Positions 11,446-24,942 of a DNA stretch of 52,500 nucleotides are shown piece by piece. The position numbers were made by a program, and so were the translations under genes. How positions within the stretch are numbered: the stretch's first letter is position 1; each line of letters starts with the position of its first letter. Below the pieces are notes generated by a model. It saw nothing but the letters and a program-made list of their open reading frames with translations. It ran no database searches and was not told the origin of the DNA. The stretch covers positions 22,501 to 75,000 of the forward strand of contig CAUYUJ010001478.1 in NCBI GenBank assembly GCA_963575745.1, read 5' to 3'. The DNA is from Prorocentrum cordatum (Eukaryota; Sar; Dinophyceae; Prorocentrales; Prorocentraceae).

Positions 11446-11990
11446 AGAGGGAGAGGAGGAGAGAAGTGACGCGGGGCGCTGTCTCTTCAAAACGAGGACC
11501 CAACATCACAGGATGGTTGGGAAAAACACTCGAGGGAGGGGGCAGAGGCCGGCTATACGCAAGAGTGACCCTGGGTAAGAGTGACCTTTGGTGCGCGGCT
11601 TTTTGGGGTCCGCGGAGGAGCCAAACACAGGCGTGCAAGAAGCGCCAAAGCTGCCTCGCGTTAGGCGACCGGGGGACCTCAGTGGGCCCGCATCAAAGGT
11701 CACTCTGGCGAAGGGTCACTCTTACGTGTAGTCGAAGAAACAATGGAGGGCAGGGGGGAGCGAGAAGGTGGCGCCCAGCCCGGCCTCCTCGGGCGGTGGC
11801 CGCGAGCCCGCCGACGAGGCGTCGTCGGGCGCGCGGGAGTCCCAGCCGCCAGGCGACGCCGAGCGCCCTGCCTGAAATGTGTGTGTGTGGGGGGCAGGCA
11901 GGGGCCAGGAGGGCGGGTGGGAGGAAAGGAGGGGGGCGAGGCGGAGGAGGAGCCAGGAGACCCTGAGATCCGTCGTTGCGAAGACAATGC
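11446..11990. other. No gene; GC-rich module copy 2
   Basis: Contains a duplicated aagagtgaccctgg/aagagtgacctttgg motif (about 11560-11590) and the second copy of the GC-rich module (11785-11880) followed by a short (GT)n. No coding signal seen. Confidence 0.5.
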
Positions 11991-14712
11991 AGCAAATGGC
12001 AAAAAGCTAGCAGATCTGGATCTTGAGCTCGAGCTGCCTGAGCACACAGTAGCTGCCCCAGAGCTAATTGACAGAGGGACATGCTAGGAGAACGCGCCGC
12101 GGAACGTCCCAAGGGACGCGCCAGGCGACGTGCCAGGGGACGTGCCAAGGGGACGCACCGCGGGACGTGCCAAGAGGACGCGCTACGGAACGTGCCTGTG
12201 GACGTGCCACGGGACGTGCCAGGGGACGCGCCGCGCGACGTGCCAGGGGGACTCGCCACGGGACCCGCCACAGAACGTGCCAAGGAACGTGCCAGATTGC
12301 AATGCTGCGTGTAGCGATCTTGATGTACCATGCCGAGGGCTGTGCTGTGCTGCGACATGCTGCATTGCGATGTGCCATGCCGCGATTGTGCTCTACAGCG
12401 TTGTGCATCGAGTATTCCTTTGCATCCGAGTCCTGACCGAACTGATCTGGATCTTGAGCTCGAGCTTCCTGAACACATAGTAGCTGCCCCAGAGCTAATT
12501 GACAAGGGGACATGCCAGGGGGACGCGCCGCGGACCGTCCCAATGGACGCGCCAGGCGACGTGCCAGGGGACGTGCCACGGGGACGCACCGAGGGACATG
12601 CCAAAGGGACGCGCTACGGAACGTGCCAATGGACGTGCCACCTCATGCTAGACATCCGCCTGGACGAACTGGACACGTGAAAACAAGTGGCATGTTAGAC
12701 GTCCGTTCCAGGCCCCCAGGAAGGCCCCAGGAGTCCCATGTTAGATACCCCCTAGGTGGCCTGGGCACGTTAGAGCACCTGGTTCCGCCATGTTAGATAG
12801 CCCTTCTGTGCGACCTGGACGCGTAAAACCACGTGGCTCCAATTCGGGACAATCATGTTAGATACCGCCCTGGGTGGCCAGGGCACGTTAAACAACGTGG
12901 GGCCGGCTCTGGGCAACCATGTAAGATACCCCCCTGCGTGGCCTGGATACGGAAAACACGTGGATCCAGCTCCGGGCAACCATGTAAGAGATCCACCTGG
13001 GTAACCCTGGACACTGTAAAACACGTGGTCCTTGTTCGGTACAGTCATCTTAGATACTCCCCTGGGTGGCCTGGACACGTTAAAACACGCGGTGCAAGCT
13101 CGGGACAACCATGTTAGACATCCCCCTGGGCGGCCTGGACACGTAAACACATGTGGATTCAGCTCCGGGCAACCATGTAAGATATCCCCCTGGGTGGCCT
13201 GGACACGTAAAAACGTGTGGATTCAGCTCTGGGCAACCATGTAAGACACCCCCCTGTGGCCTGGACACGTTAAAAGACGTGGTGCAAGCTCGGGACAACG
13301 ATGATAGATACCCCCCTGGGTGGCCTGGACACGTTAAAACACGTGGTGCAAGCTCGGGACAACGATGATAGATATCCCCCTGGGTGGCCTGGACATGTAA
13401 AAACACTTGGTTCCAGCTCGGGGCAACCATGTTAGATACCCCCCTGCGTGGCCTAGCTACGCTGAATTCGCGCTCCCTCTCGAGACATCCTCGCAATGTC
13501 TGCCCTGGAGGGGTCCCAAAGCGCCACCCCCTGTCCAGAGCAAGAACACATAACTTTTCTGTATTGGGATCTGTTTTCGGGTAGCGCTTTTCGGCCCCCG
13601 TGCGTTTCCTAATATTTCGGCGTTGGGTCCAACGCCATGTTAGATACCCCCCTGGGCGGCCTGGACACGTGAAAATACATGGCTCCAGTTCGGGACAACC
13701 ATGTTAGACACACCTCTGGATGGCCTGTACACGTGCAAACACGTGGTCCTTGCCTGGGACAACCCTGTTAGATGCCCCCCTGGGTGGCCTGGACACGTAA
13801 AAGCACATGGTGCCAGCTCGGGACAACCATATTAGATACACGCCTGCGTGGCCTGGACACGATAAAACACGTGGTCCTTGCCCGGGACAGCCATGTTAGA
13901 TGCCCCCCCTGGGTGGCCTGGACACGTAAAAACACGTGGTGCCAGCTCGGGACAACCATGTTAGATACACGCCTGCGTGGCCTGGACACGTTAAAACACG
14001 TGGTCCTTGCACGGGACAACCATGTTAGACACCCCCCTGGGTGGCCTGGACTCGTAAAGACACTTGGATCCAGCTCGGACCAACCATGTTAGATACCCCC
14101 CTGCGTGGCCTGGATACGCTGAATTCGCGCTCCCGCTCGAGACATCCTCGCAATGTCTTCCCTGGAGGGGCCCCCAAAGCGCCACCCCCTGTCCAGAGAA
14201 GGAAAACATAACTTTTCTGCATTGAGACACGTGTGTTCGGGTAGCGCTTTTCGGCATCCCGTGCGCTTCCTGATAATTCGGCGTTGGGTCCGATGCCAGG
14301 TTAGATAGCCCCCTGGGCAGCGGCCAAGACATGTAAAAACATCTGGTTCCAGCTCGGGACAACCATGTTAGATAACCCCTACCCTAGGTGATCTGGGCCC
14401 TCGTGGGGCCTCCTGGAGAAGGCCAATGTATAGGAACATATGTGAAAACACACGGATTCGTGCCCCGGGAGAGGGCCAATCTATGGGAACACACGCGCGT
14501 GCCTCTGACCCACATGTGTCCCGCACCTGTTCTATCGATCCGAATTTCAAAAACCGGCGTTTCGCACGGGACATCCTCAAATCTTAATTCGCCAGCCCAT
14601 CTCGACCTCGTTACTCATCGCAAAACAAATTCGCCGGTCCGTCGCAAGTAAAAACCCGGCCCTTTGTTTAACAGAACCAACAGAGAACCCTGGGCCTTAG
14701 CCTTTTCCGGGA
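11990..14712 (+). mobile_element. Composite repeat element 3 (5' truncated)
   Basis: Starts inside a core unit, without a head, at agatctggatcttgagctcg (12011). It continues with an 11-bp array, a complete core unit, a second 11-bp array, and 64-bp arrays with two spacer units. The tail has tctatcgatccgaatttc (14531) and ends ccttttccgggaac (14701-14714). Its right half is a close parallel of element 2. Confidence 0.6.
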
Positions 14713-14779
14713 ACCCACTCGATGGATGGGGGCAGAGGGAGGGCAGGAGGGAGCGAGGAGGTGGCGCCCAGCCCGGCCT

Positions 14780-15133
14780 CCTCGGGCGGTGGCCGCGAGC
14801 TCGCCAGCGAGGCGTCGTCGGGCGCGTGGGAGTCCCAGCCACTGGGCGACGCCGAGCGCCCTGCCTGAAGTGTGTGTGTGTGTGTGTGTGTGCGTGTGCG
14901 TGTGCGTGTGCGTGTGCGTGTGCGTGTGCGTGTGCGTGTGCGTGTGCGTGTGCGTGTGCGTGTGCGTGTGCGTGTGCGTGTGCGTGTGCGTGTGCGTGTG
15001 CGTGTGCGTGTGCGTGTGCGTGTGCGTGTGCGTGTGCGTGTGCGTGTGCGTGTGCGTGTGCGTGTGCGTGTGCGTGTGCGTGTGCGTGTGGGTGTGTGTG
15101 TGTGTGCGTGTGCGTGTGCGTGTGCGTGTGCGT

Positions 15134-15165
<32 letters not shown>

Positions 15166-15215
15166 CTGTGAGTGTGTGTGTGTGTGTGTATGTGTGTGTC
15201 TGTGTGTGTGGAGGG
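14780..15215. repeat. GC-rich module copy 3 plus (GTGTGC)n microsatellite
   Basis: The module (14780-14870) is followed by about 345 bp of GTGTGC/GT repeats, giving cysteine-valine or threonine-histidine frames that are artefacts. An identical-style aggcaggggccaggagggcg segment follows both this copy (15220) and copy 2 (11895). Confidence 0.95.
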
Positions 15216-15930
15216 GGGGCAGGCAGGGGCCAGGAGGGCGGGTGGGGCCAGGGGGAAGGAGGGGGGCGAGGCGGAGGAGGAGCAAGGAGACCCTGGGAGC
15301 CGCCGCTGCGAAGACAGCGCAGCATATGGCGAAAAAGCAGGGCCCGAACCCCGGACCCTAATTTTTGGGCACCATGGTTCGAACCGGGCCGATCTGCGAG
15401 GGCCCCCGGGACCCGAAATCGGGCGAAACCGCCCGGTGCGAAAGGACCACTGCAACACCCAGCTGCTCCCAGACCCCCGACGTCGTGCTTCTTCCATGTG
15501 ACGCCGACTCCGAGAGGTCTCGGCCTGATTCCCCAGGACGGACTTTTATCGGGAGCGGCCAAGAGGGGGGTGTCCAAGAGGGGGGGTGCAAATCATGACC
15601 GGCGGCATGTGCGCGGCCCAGCGGGGGGGCCAGGGACGTAAAGGAACAAGAAGAGGCGCCATGAAATCTAAGGAAATATCATGGCCCGCGCCATGATATC
15701 CACCTCCCCCTAGTCATCACCCCCCTCTTTTCCGCCCCCGATTTTATTCCGAGTCGCTGCCCGCCCGGGATCAAGGGCCCCTCAGAAGGAGAACAACTGT
15801 AGGGACAAGCGGCCCGCCGTGATCTTGCTCACGACCGGAGGGGCCTGGGTCGCGGGAGGGGGGCAGCAGGGGCGGGCAGGAGGGAGGCCCGGAGACCCTC
15901 GTGCAGTCTGCGGGGCGCGAGGGGGGCCTG
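15216..15930. other. No gene recognised; GGTTCGAACC at 15376
   Basis: Mixed-complexity sequence. A GGTTCGAACC decamer (15376-15385) recalls a tRNA-type B box, but no cloverleaf or A box is visible around it. Shares a short repeat with 541-600. Confidence 0.4.
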
Positions 15931-16284
15931 GGGAGGCAGAGGAGGAGGAGGAGGAGGAGGAGGAGGAGGAGGAGGAGGAGGGAGGAGGAGGAGGAGGAGG
16001 AGGAGGGGGGGGAGGGGAGGAGGGGAGGGGAGGAGGAGGAGGAGGAGGAGGAGGAGGAGGAGGAGGAGGAGGAGGAGGAGGAGAGGAGAGGAGGAGGAGG
16101 AGGAGGAGGAGGAGAGGAGGAGGAGGAGGAGGAGGGGAGGAGGAGGAGGAGGAGGAGGAGGAGGAGGAGGAGGAGGAGGAGGAGGAGGAGGAGGAGGAGG
16201 AGGAGGAGGAGGAGGAGGAGGAGGAGGAGGAGGAGGAGGAGGAGGATAGGAGGAGGAGGAGGAGGAGGAGGAGGGAGGAGGGAC

Positions 16285-16315
<31 letters not shown>
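15930..16315. repeat. (GGA)n microsatellite, about 380 bp, then (GA)n
   Basis: Nearly uninterrupted GGA/GAG on plus, ending in a GA dinucleotide run directly before GC-rich module copy 4 (16320-16410). Confidence 0.95.
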
Positions 16316-16319
<4 letters not shown>

Positions 16320-16648
16320 AGCCTGCGGCGGCCCCGAGCCCACCGGCGAGGCGCCGTCGGGCGCGGGGGGCCCCTGGCCGCCGGGCGACGCCGAGCGCCG
16401 TGCCGCCTGTGCAGGGGAAGGCGGGGGGGGTGGGGCAGCGGGAGGGCGGCGGGGGCCAGGGAGGGCAGGGAGGGCGAGGGGAGCGGAGCCGGGCGGAGCG
16501 GCGCCGAGGATCCGATGGCGGGTGCCACTGAAGAGCACCCGTGGAGGCAGCCAGGGGCCCCCAAGTGGAAGGAAGAGGGGCGGGGCGGGCGCTCGAGACC
16601 TCGACGTATGCGAGGCCCGAGGTTCTGCTCGGGCCCTGCGGGAGGGTG

Positions 16649-17958
16649 CCTCTGGCCAAAAACGAAACGGGCAACGCCACGGGGGGGCTCGTCCGTGCAC
16701 AACCCCGGGGCGAGGGGAAGGGCGCGGAGACGGAGGACTCCCCCCCCCCGCCCCCGCCCCCCCCGCCCTCCCCTCCCGGCCCGAAGGGGCAGAGCCCGGA
16801 GCTCCGACGACGCGCAGGCACTGCAGCACGGGGAAGAACCACGACCGGACCCCAGGATCCCATCTCTCTGCGCCCTTTCTCGAGCCCCATCGACCCGAGA
16901 CGGTCCAGGGGCCCGCCGCCCGGCGAGCACACCCCGTGTGGAAGAATAGCTGCAACGCCCGGACCTCGAGGGAGGGCTCACGCGGACCACACTGCCAGGC
17001 CTGCGAGCGCGCCGCCTCTGCACCGGCCCTGTGCCGAGGAGGCACTGCCCAAGGGGGGCCCCGGATCTCGAGCTGGGTCGGGCAGGTCCTCATACAGGCA
17101 GAGTCTGGAAGAACAGGATCGATCCACGAACCCGGAAAGGAACATAGAAACGTAAGGCATGGCGGCGTCTTCAAGACACCTGATTGGGCGACGGGCAAGT
17201 GCAATGCTGAGAGTATCGATCTTGACGTATCGTGCCGAGGGCTGTGCTGTGCTGCGCCATGCTGAATTGCGATGTGCCATGCCGCCATTGTGCTCTGTAG
17301 CGTTGTGGATCGAGTCCCCCTTTGCATCCGAGTCCTGACCGACCTGATCTGGATCTTAAGCTCGAGCTGCCTGAGCACATAGCAGCTGCCCCAGGGCTAA
17401 CTGACAGGGGGACATGCCAGGGGGACGAGGCGAGGAACGTCCCAAGCGACACGCCAGGGGACGAGCCAGGGGACGTGCCATGGGGACGCTCCGCGGGACG
17501 TGGAAAGGGGGACGCGCTACGGAACGTGCCCAATGGACGTGTCACGGAACGTGCCGGGAGACGCGCTGTGCGACGTGCCAGGGGGACTCGACACGGGATG
17601 CGCCACGGAACGCGCCAGGGAACGTGCCAGAAAATGCGTCAAGGAACGTGCCGCGGGACGCCCATGACCCAGGGCCAGGATCCCTCGTGAATTACAATGC
17701 GTCCGCGCTCGCAGGGCCACGTTCCCTCGTAAATTACGCTGCGTCCGTGCTCCCAGGGCCACGATCCCTGGTACAATGCGCTGCGTCCGCTCTCCCTGGG
17801 CCACGATCCCATGTCAATTACGCTGCGTCCGCGCTCCCAAGGCCGCGCTTCTTCGTGAATTACGCTGTGTCCACGCTCCCGGGGTCACGTTCCCCGGTAA
17901 ATTACACTGTGTCAGCCCCACAAGGGCCACAAGCCCTTGTAAATTACACTGCGTCCGC
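16649..17958. repeat. 1.3-kb segmental duplication, copy 2
   Basis: Partner of 3461-4764; see that entry. Upstream sequence differs between the copies: here it is the (GGA)n/module block. Confidence 0.85.
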
Positions 17959-19530
17959 GCTCTGAGGGCCACGATCCCTTGCAAATTACGCTGCGTCCGT
18001 TCCAGGGCCACGATCCCTTGTACGATGCGCTGCGTCCGCCCCCCAGGGTCGCACTCCATTGTAAACTACGCTGCGTCCGCGATCCCAGGGCCGCGCTCCC
18101 TCGTGAATTACGCTGTGTCCGCGCTCGCAGGGCCACGCTCCCTCGTAAATTACGCTGCGTCCGCGCTCCCATGGCCACGATCCTTTGTGAATTACTCTGC
18201 GTCCGCTCTCCCTGGGCCACGGTCCCTTGAAAATTTCGCTGCGTCCGCGCTCCCAGGGCCGCGCTCCCTCGTGAATTACGCTGTGCCAGGGCCACGATCC
18301 ATTGTACATTACGCTGGGTCCGTGCCTCCAAGGCCAGGATCCATAGCAGAATGCGCTGAATTGCGATGTGCCATGCCGCCATTGTGCTCTGTAGCGTTGT
18401 GGATCGAGTCCCCCTTTGCATCCGAGTCCTGACCGAACTGATCTGGATCTTAAGCTCGAGCTGCCTGAGCACATATTAGTTGCCCCAGAGCTAACTGGCT
18501 TGGGGACATGCCAGGGGGACGCGGTGCGGAATGTCTCAAGGGACGCGCCAGGGGACGAGCCAAGGGATGTGCCATGGGGACGCACCGCGGGACGTGGAAA
18601 GGGGAACGCGCCACGGAACCTGCCCAATTGACGTGTGCCACGGGACGTGCCAGGGGACGCGCCGCGCGACGTGCCAGGGGGACTCACCACGGGACGCGCC
18701 ACAGAACGTGCCGGGGAACGTGCCAGGGCACGCGCCAGGGAACGTGCCAGGAAACGCGTCAGGGAACGTGCCGCGGGACGTCCCTGACCCAGGGCCAGGA
18801 GCTCTAGTAAATTGCGCTGCGTCCGCGCTGCCAAGGCCACGATCCATTGTAAATTACGCTGGGTTCGCGCCTCCAGGGTCAGGATCCATCGTCAATTACG
18901 CTGCGTCAGCGCTCCCAGGGCCACGATCCATCGCAAATTACGCAGCATCCGCGCTCCCGGAGCCACGATCCTTTGTAAATAAAGGTCCGACTGCACTCCC
19001 AGAACCACCTGGGCATCCTGGGGCGCCCAGGCCTTTGAAGCGCTGCAACAAAAGAGTTTCGCCGGAGACATCCTCAGCTATTCGGCACGCAGGGTGCGCC
19101 ATTCTCGAGCGGGCGGGCACGCAAAAAGCCAACCTTCCTCTGCAAAACAAGCGCAGCGCAGGGCTCAAGACATCCTCCACATTCCTGCGCGCGGGACGCG
19201 CCATCTTCGAGCGGGCACGCACAAAGTCAACTGTTCCATGCTTTCACAACGGCCCGTCGGAGATTTCAGGGTCTCCATACATTGTTATATTATTTGGATT
19301 CTGCGCAAAACGCTCCGCACCTTTTTTTAAAAGGAAAGCGGGGGTCTGCGGACCCCGTTAGGCAACGAGGATTCGACATGGGAGGCACATTTTCCTCGAG
19401 CGTGCACGCGCGAACCGAATGGGACTTCACCTGGCTTTCCATCACAGAATAATTTCGCAGGCCCGTCTCAAGTCGTCCCCGCGGGGGTAAAATCTCTAAA
19501 AGAACCCTGGGCTGGAGCCCTGTCCGGGAA
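17110..19530 (+). mobile_element. Composite repeat element 4
   Basis: Head cgaacccggaaagg at 17127-17140, core unit, 11-bp array, 42-bp array (17677-18345), second core unit, second 11-bp array (18506-18782), short 42-bp array (18787-18985). A segment with ggcacgcagggtgcgccatt (19089) follows, then the tail aaaagaaccctgggctgg ending ccctgtccgggaa (19518-19530). It matches element 1 but has an extra core-plus-arrays block. Confidence 0.6.
17677..18345 (+). repeat. 42-bp tandem array, copy 2
   Basis: About 15-16 units, the first two or three almost identical to those in the 4497-5470 array because they lie inside the 1.3-kb duplication. Confidence 0.9.
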
Positions 19531-19539
19531 ACACGAAAA

Positions 19540-21486
19540 CATGATCGACCTACGAACACGGAAAGGAGTATAGAAATGTATGGCATGGCAACGTTTCAAA
19601 AACGTTGCAAAAACACCTGATTGGGCGACGGGCAAACGCAATGCTGAGTGTATCGATCTTGATGTACCGTGCCGAAGGCTGTGTTGTGCTGCGCCATGCT
19701 GAATTGCGATGCGTCGTGCCGCGATAGTGCTCTATAGCGTTGTGGATCGAGTCCTCCTTTGCATCTGCGTCCTGACCGAACTGATACGGATCTTAAGCTC
19801 GAGCTGCCTGAGCACATAGTCATAGTATCTGCCCCAGAGCTAAGTGACAGGGGAACATGCTAGGAGGACGCGCCGCGGAGCGTCCAAGGGTATGCGCCAG
19901 GCGACGTGCCAGGGGACGTGGCATGGGAACGCACCGCGGGACGTGCCAAAGGGACGCGCTACGGAACATGCCAATGGACGTGCCACAAGACGTGGCAGGG
20001 GACGCGCCGCGCGACGTGCCAGGGGGACTCGCCACGGGACGTGCCACGGAACGTGCCACGGAACGTGCCAAGGAACGTGCCAATTTGCAATACTGAATGT
20101 ATCGATCTTGATGTACCGTGCCGAAGGCTGTGCTGTGCTGCGCCGTGCTGAACTGCGATGTGCCATGCCGCGGTTGTGCTCTGTAGCGTTGTGAATCGAG
20201 TCCTCCGTTGCATCCGAGTCCTAACCGAACTGATCTGAATCTTAAGCTCGAGCTGTCTGAGCACATCGTAGCTGCCCCAGAGCTAAGTGACAGGGGAACA
20301 TGCTAGGAGGACGCGCCGCGGAACGTCCCAAGGGACGCGCCACGCGACGTGCGAGGGGACGTGCCACGGGGAGGCACCGCGGGACGTGTCAAGGGGACGC
20401 GCTACGGAACGTGCCAATGGACGTGCCACCTCATGCTAGACATCCGCCTGGGCACGTGAAGACATGTGGCTCGCTCGAGACATCCTCAACACATCCTTTT
20501 GCTCGGGGCAACCATGTCAGATACTTCTCCTGGGCGGCCTGAACACGTAACAACACGTGGTTCTAAGTTTGGGGCATGGCCTGGACACGTAAGAACACAT
20601 GGTTCCAGCTCGGGGCAACCATGTTAGATACCCTCATGGGTGGCCTGGACACGTAAACACGTGGTGCGAGCTCGGGAGGACCATGTTTGATATCCCCCTG
20701 GGTGGCCTGGACGTGTAAAAACACTTAGTTCCAGCTCGGGACAACCATGTTAGATACCCCTCTGCGTGGCCTGGATACGCTGACTTCGTGCTCAGGCTCG
20801 AGACATCCTCGCAGTGTCTTCCCTGGAGATGCCCCCAAAGCGCCACCCCGTGTCTCACGTGTCTGTATTGGGACATGTGTTCGGGTAGCGCTGCTCGGCC
20901 ACCCGTGCATTTCCTGATAATTCGGCGGTGGGCCCGACGACATGTTAGCTACCCCCCCCCCCCCGGGCGGCCTGAACACGTAAAAACATTCGGTTCCAGT
21001 TCGTGACAGCCATGTTAGATACACCACTGGGTGGCCTGGACACGTAAAAACACGTGGTGCCAGCTCGGGACAACAAGTTTAGATACACCCCATGTGTGGC
21101 CTGGACACGTTAAAACACGTGGTGCCAGCTCGGGTCGCCCATGTTCGATACCCCTCCTGGATGGCCTGGACACATAAAAACGTGGGTGCCAGCTCTGGGC
21201 AACCATGTCAGACACACCCCTTGGTGGCGCGTTGGGCCCGACGCCGTGTCGGATATCCCCCCATGGGCGGCCTGGACACGTAAACGCACTCGGCTCCAGT
21301 TCGTGACAACCATGTTAGACACCCCCCCCTGGGTGGCCTGGACACGTACGCACATACACACATGGTGCCAGCTCGGGACAACCATGCATGTTAGATACCC
21401 CCCCTGGGTGGCCTGGACACTTGAAAACACGCGGTCCCAGCGCAAGACCACCATGCTAGATACCCCTCCTGGGTGGCCTGAACACG
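19540..21486 (+). mobile_element. Composite repeat element 5 (no tail)
   Basis: Head acgaacacggaaaggagta begins at 19552, only about 25 bp after the tail of element 4. Two core units, two 11-bp arrays, a 64-bp array, one spacer unit and a second 64-bp array follow. The array runs straight into the head of element 6, so the tail is missing. Confidence 0.55.
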
Positions 21487-24400
21487 TAACATGATCGACC
21501 CACGAACCCTGAAAGGAATATAGACATATAAGGCATGGCAACGTTTCAACGACACCTGATTGGGCGACGGGCAACCGCAATGCTGAATGTATCGATCTCG
21601 ATGTACCGCGCCGAAGGCTGCGCTGTGCTGCACCGTGCTGAGCTGCGATGTGCCATGCCGCGATTGTGCTCTATATCGTCGTGGATCGAGTCCTCCTGTG
21701 CATCCGAGTCCTGACCGAACTGATCTGGATCTTAAGCTCGAGCTGCCTGAGCACATAGCAGCTGCCCCAGAGGTACAAGGGAACATGCCAGGAGGACGCG
21801 CTGCGGAACGTCCCAAGGGACGCGCCACGAGACGTGCCAAGGGACGTGCCATGGGGACGCACCGCGGGACGTGCCAAGGGGACGCGCTACGGAACGTGCC
21901 AATGGACGTGCCACGGGACGTGCCAAGGGACGCGCCGCGCGACGTGCCTAGGGGACTGGCCACGGGACGCGCCACGGAACCTGCCAAGGAACGTGCCAAC
22001 TTGCAATGCTGAATGTATCGGTATTGGTGTGCCGTGCCCAAGGCTGCGCTGTGCTGCACCGTGCTGAGCTGCGATGTGCCATGCCGCGATTGTGCTCTAT
22101 AGCGTCGTGGATCGAGTCCTCCTGTGCATCCGAGTCCTGGCCGAACTGATCTGGATCTTCAGCTCGAGCTGCCTGAGCACATATTAGCTGCCCCAGAGCT
22201 AATTGACAGGGGCACATGCCAGCAAGACGCGCCGCGGAACGGTCCAAGAGACGCGCTAGGCGACGTGCCAGGGGACGTGCCATGGGGACGCACCGCGTGC
22301 CAAGGAACGTGCCAAATTGCAATGCTGAGTGAGTGTACCGATCTTGATGTACAGTGCCGAAGTCTGTGCTGTGCTGCGCCGCGCTGAGCTGCGATGTGCC
22401 ATGCCGCGATTGTGCCCTATAGTGTTGTGGATCGAGTCCTGCGTTGCATACGAGTCCTGACCGAACTGCTTTGAATCTTAAGCTCGAGCTGCCTGAGCAC
22501 ATAGTCCACATAGTAGCTGCCCCAAAGCTAATTGACAAAGGGGCATGCCAGGAAGACGCGCCGCGGAACGTTCCAAAAGACGCGCCAAGCGACGTGCCAA
22601 GGGACGTGCCACGGGGACGCACCGCGACAAGTAAAAACACGTGGTGCCAGCTCGGGACAACCATGGTACATACCCCGCTGGTTGGCCTGGACACGTTAAA
22701 ACACGTGGTTCCAGCTCGGGACAATCCTGCTAGAGATCTCCTTGGGTTGCCTGAGCATGAACTTATCCCAGTGCGACCCTACCTAGGAGTTGGAGCCTCT
22801 AGGAAAGCAACATTAGTAGGAGCGGTAAACGCCGTCCTCCTCATTCTCCTCACCGTCGTAGTTGTAGCAGTAGCGGTAGTAGAGTTTTGCTTCGATGTTA
22901 TGCTGCGCAATGCTATGCTGAACGAGAAGAGTAGTAGCGGTAGCGGTGGTAGTAGCAGTAGCGGTAGTAGAGTGTTGCTTCGATTCCTTGCAGGAGCGCT
23001 ATGCTATGCTATGCTCTGCTCTGCTCTGCTATGCTATGCTATGCTGCGCAATGCTATGCTGGGTTAGGCTAGGCTATGCTATGCTATGCTATGCTGCACT
23101 ATGCTATGCTGCGCTATGCTATGCTATGATATGCTATGCTATGCTCTGCTATGCATTTGCTTTGCCTTCGCTTTTGCCTTCACTTTTACCTTTGCTGTTG
23201 CTTTCGTTTGGGTCCCAGGGGACTGGGGGAACCGCCCGGGGCGCTGTGCACTGCCCCTCTAGGCAGAGCCTAGGTATGGAAAAACACGTGGTTCCAGCTC
23301 GGGACAGCCATGTTAGATACCCCCCTGCGTGACCTGGATATGCTGAATTCGCACTCCCGCCCGAGACATCCTCGCAATGTCTTCCCTGGAGAGGCCCCCA
23401 AAGCGCAACCCACTGTTCAGTGCAAGCAAACACCACTTTTCTGTATTGGGACATGTGTTCGGGTAGCGCTTTTCGGCCTCCCGTGCGTTTTCTCATAATT
23501 CGGCGTTGGGCCCGACGCCATGTTGGATATCCCCCCTGGGCGGTCTGGACACGAAAAAACACATGGCTCCATTTCGGGACAATCATGTTAGATACCCAAC
23601 TGGGTGGCCTGGGCACATAAAAACACTCGGCTCCAGCACAGGACCACCATATTAGATTCCCCCCTGGGTGGCCTGACATTTGAAAACACGTGGTGCCAGC
23701 TCGGGACATCCATGTTAGATACCCCCCTGGGCGGCCTGGACACTAAAAAACGTGGGTGCCAGGTCTGGGCAACCATGCTAGATATACCCCTGGGCGGCCT
23801 GGACATGTTAAAACACGTGGTCCTTGCTCGGGACAACCATGTTAGATGCCCCCCTGGGTGGCCTGGACACGTAAAAGCACGTGGTGCCAGCTCGGGGCAA
23901 CCATGTTAGATACACCCCTGAGTGGCCTGGACACGTAACCACACGTGGTGCAAACTCGGGACAATCATGTTGGATACCCCCATGGGTGGCAAGGACATGT
24001 AACAACACGTGGTTCGGCCTGGATAAGCTGAATTCGCGCTCCCGCTCGAGACATCCTCGCAATGTCTTCCCTGGAAAAGCCTCCAAAGCGCCACCCCCTG
24101 CCCAAAGCAAGAAAACATCACTGGGATATGTGTTCGGGTAGCGCTTTTGGGCCTCCCGTGCGTTTTCTCATAATTCGGCGTTGGGCCCGACGCCATGTTG
24201 GATATCCCCCCTGGGCGGTCTGGGCACGAAAAAACACATGGCTTCATTTCGGGACAATCATGTTAGATACCCAACTGGGTGGCCTGAACACGTAAAAACA
24301 CATGGTGCCAGCTCTGGGCAACCATGTTAGATACACCCCTGGGTGGCCTGGGCGTGTGAAAACACACGGTTCCAGCGCAGGACCACCATGCTAGATACCC

Positions 24401-24942
24401 CTCCTGGGTGGCCTGGACATGTTAAAACACGTGGTTCCAGCTCGGGACCACCATGTTATATACACCCCTGGGTGGGCTGGACACGTGAAAACACGTGATT
24501 CCAGCTCGGGACCATCACGTTAGATACCCCCCTGATGGCCTGCACACGTAAAAACTCACGGTTCCAGCCCACCCAGGGGGATATCCAACATGCGGTCGTT
24601 TGAGGCGCCAGTGACGGACAACCATGTTGGATACCCCCCTTGCCGATCGGGGCACAAGAAAACAAATATTTCGCTTGAGACATCCTCTGAATTCTGGCCC
24701 CCCACGAGGCCCCCGCTCGAGACATCCCCCAACTCTGCAAAACCAGCGTTTCGCTCGAGACATCCTCAACCAATTCTGAAAAACAAGCGTTTCGCTCGAG
24801 ACGTCCTCTAATTTTAATCCCCGGCCCACCTCGACCCTGATAATTATCAGGAAAAGAATCCGCCGGCCCACCTCAGTCATGGCACGGGGGACAGTTGACA
24901 AACTAAAAAAGAACCCTGGGCCCACGCCCTTCCGGGAAACAC
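21487..24942 (+). mobile_element. Composite repeat element 6
   Basis: Head acatgatcgacccacgaacc at 21489, three core units, three 11-bp arrays (the last cut into a 64-bp unit at about 22628), then a foreign-looking block (22750-23275) with pentamers. 64-bp arrays and two spacer units follow. The tail has gtttcgctcgagacatcctc (24748) and ends gcccttccgggaaacac (24926-24942). Confidence 0.55.
22820..23160. repeat. (GTAGCG)-type and (ATGCT)n repeats
   Basis: GTAGTAGCGGTAGCGG-like blocks (22855-22980) in two diverged copies, then an ATGCT/CTGCT pentanucleotide array (22998-23155). The block interrupts element 6. Confidence 0.85.

Noticed and set aside
15376-15385. GGTTCGAACC as a possible tRNA B box
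   Set aside because: No A box or cloverleaf can be drawn around it; the decamer is self-complementary and may occur by chance.
14664-15641. Long Cys-Val and Thr-His frames on both strands
   Set aside because: Direct translation of (GTGTGC)n.
15771-17378. 535-codon minus frame and overlapping plus frames
   Set aside because: Dominated by (GGA)n translation and the duplicated 1.3-kb segment; no domain-like composition.
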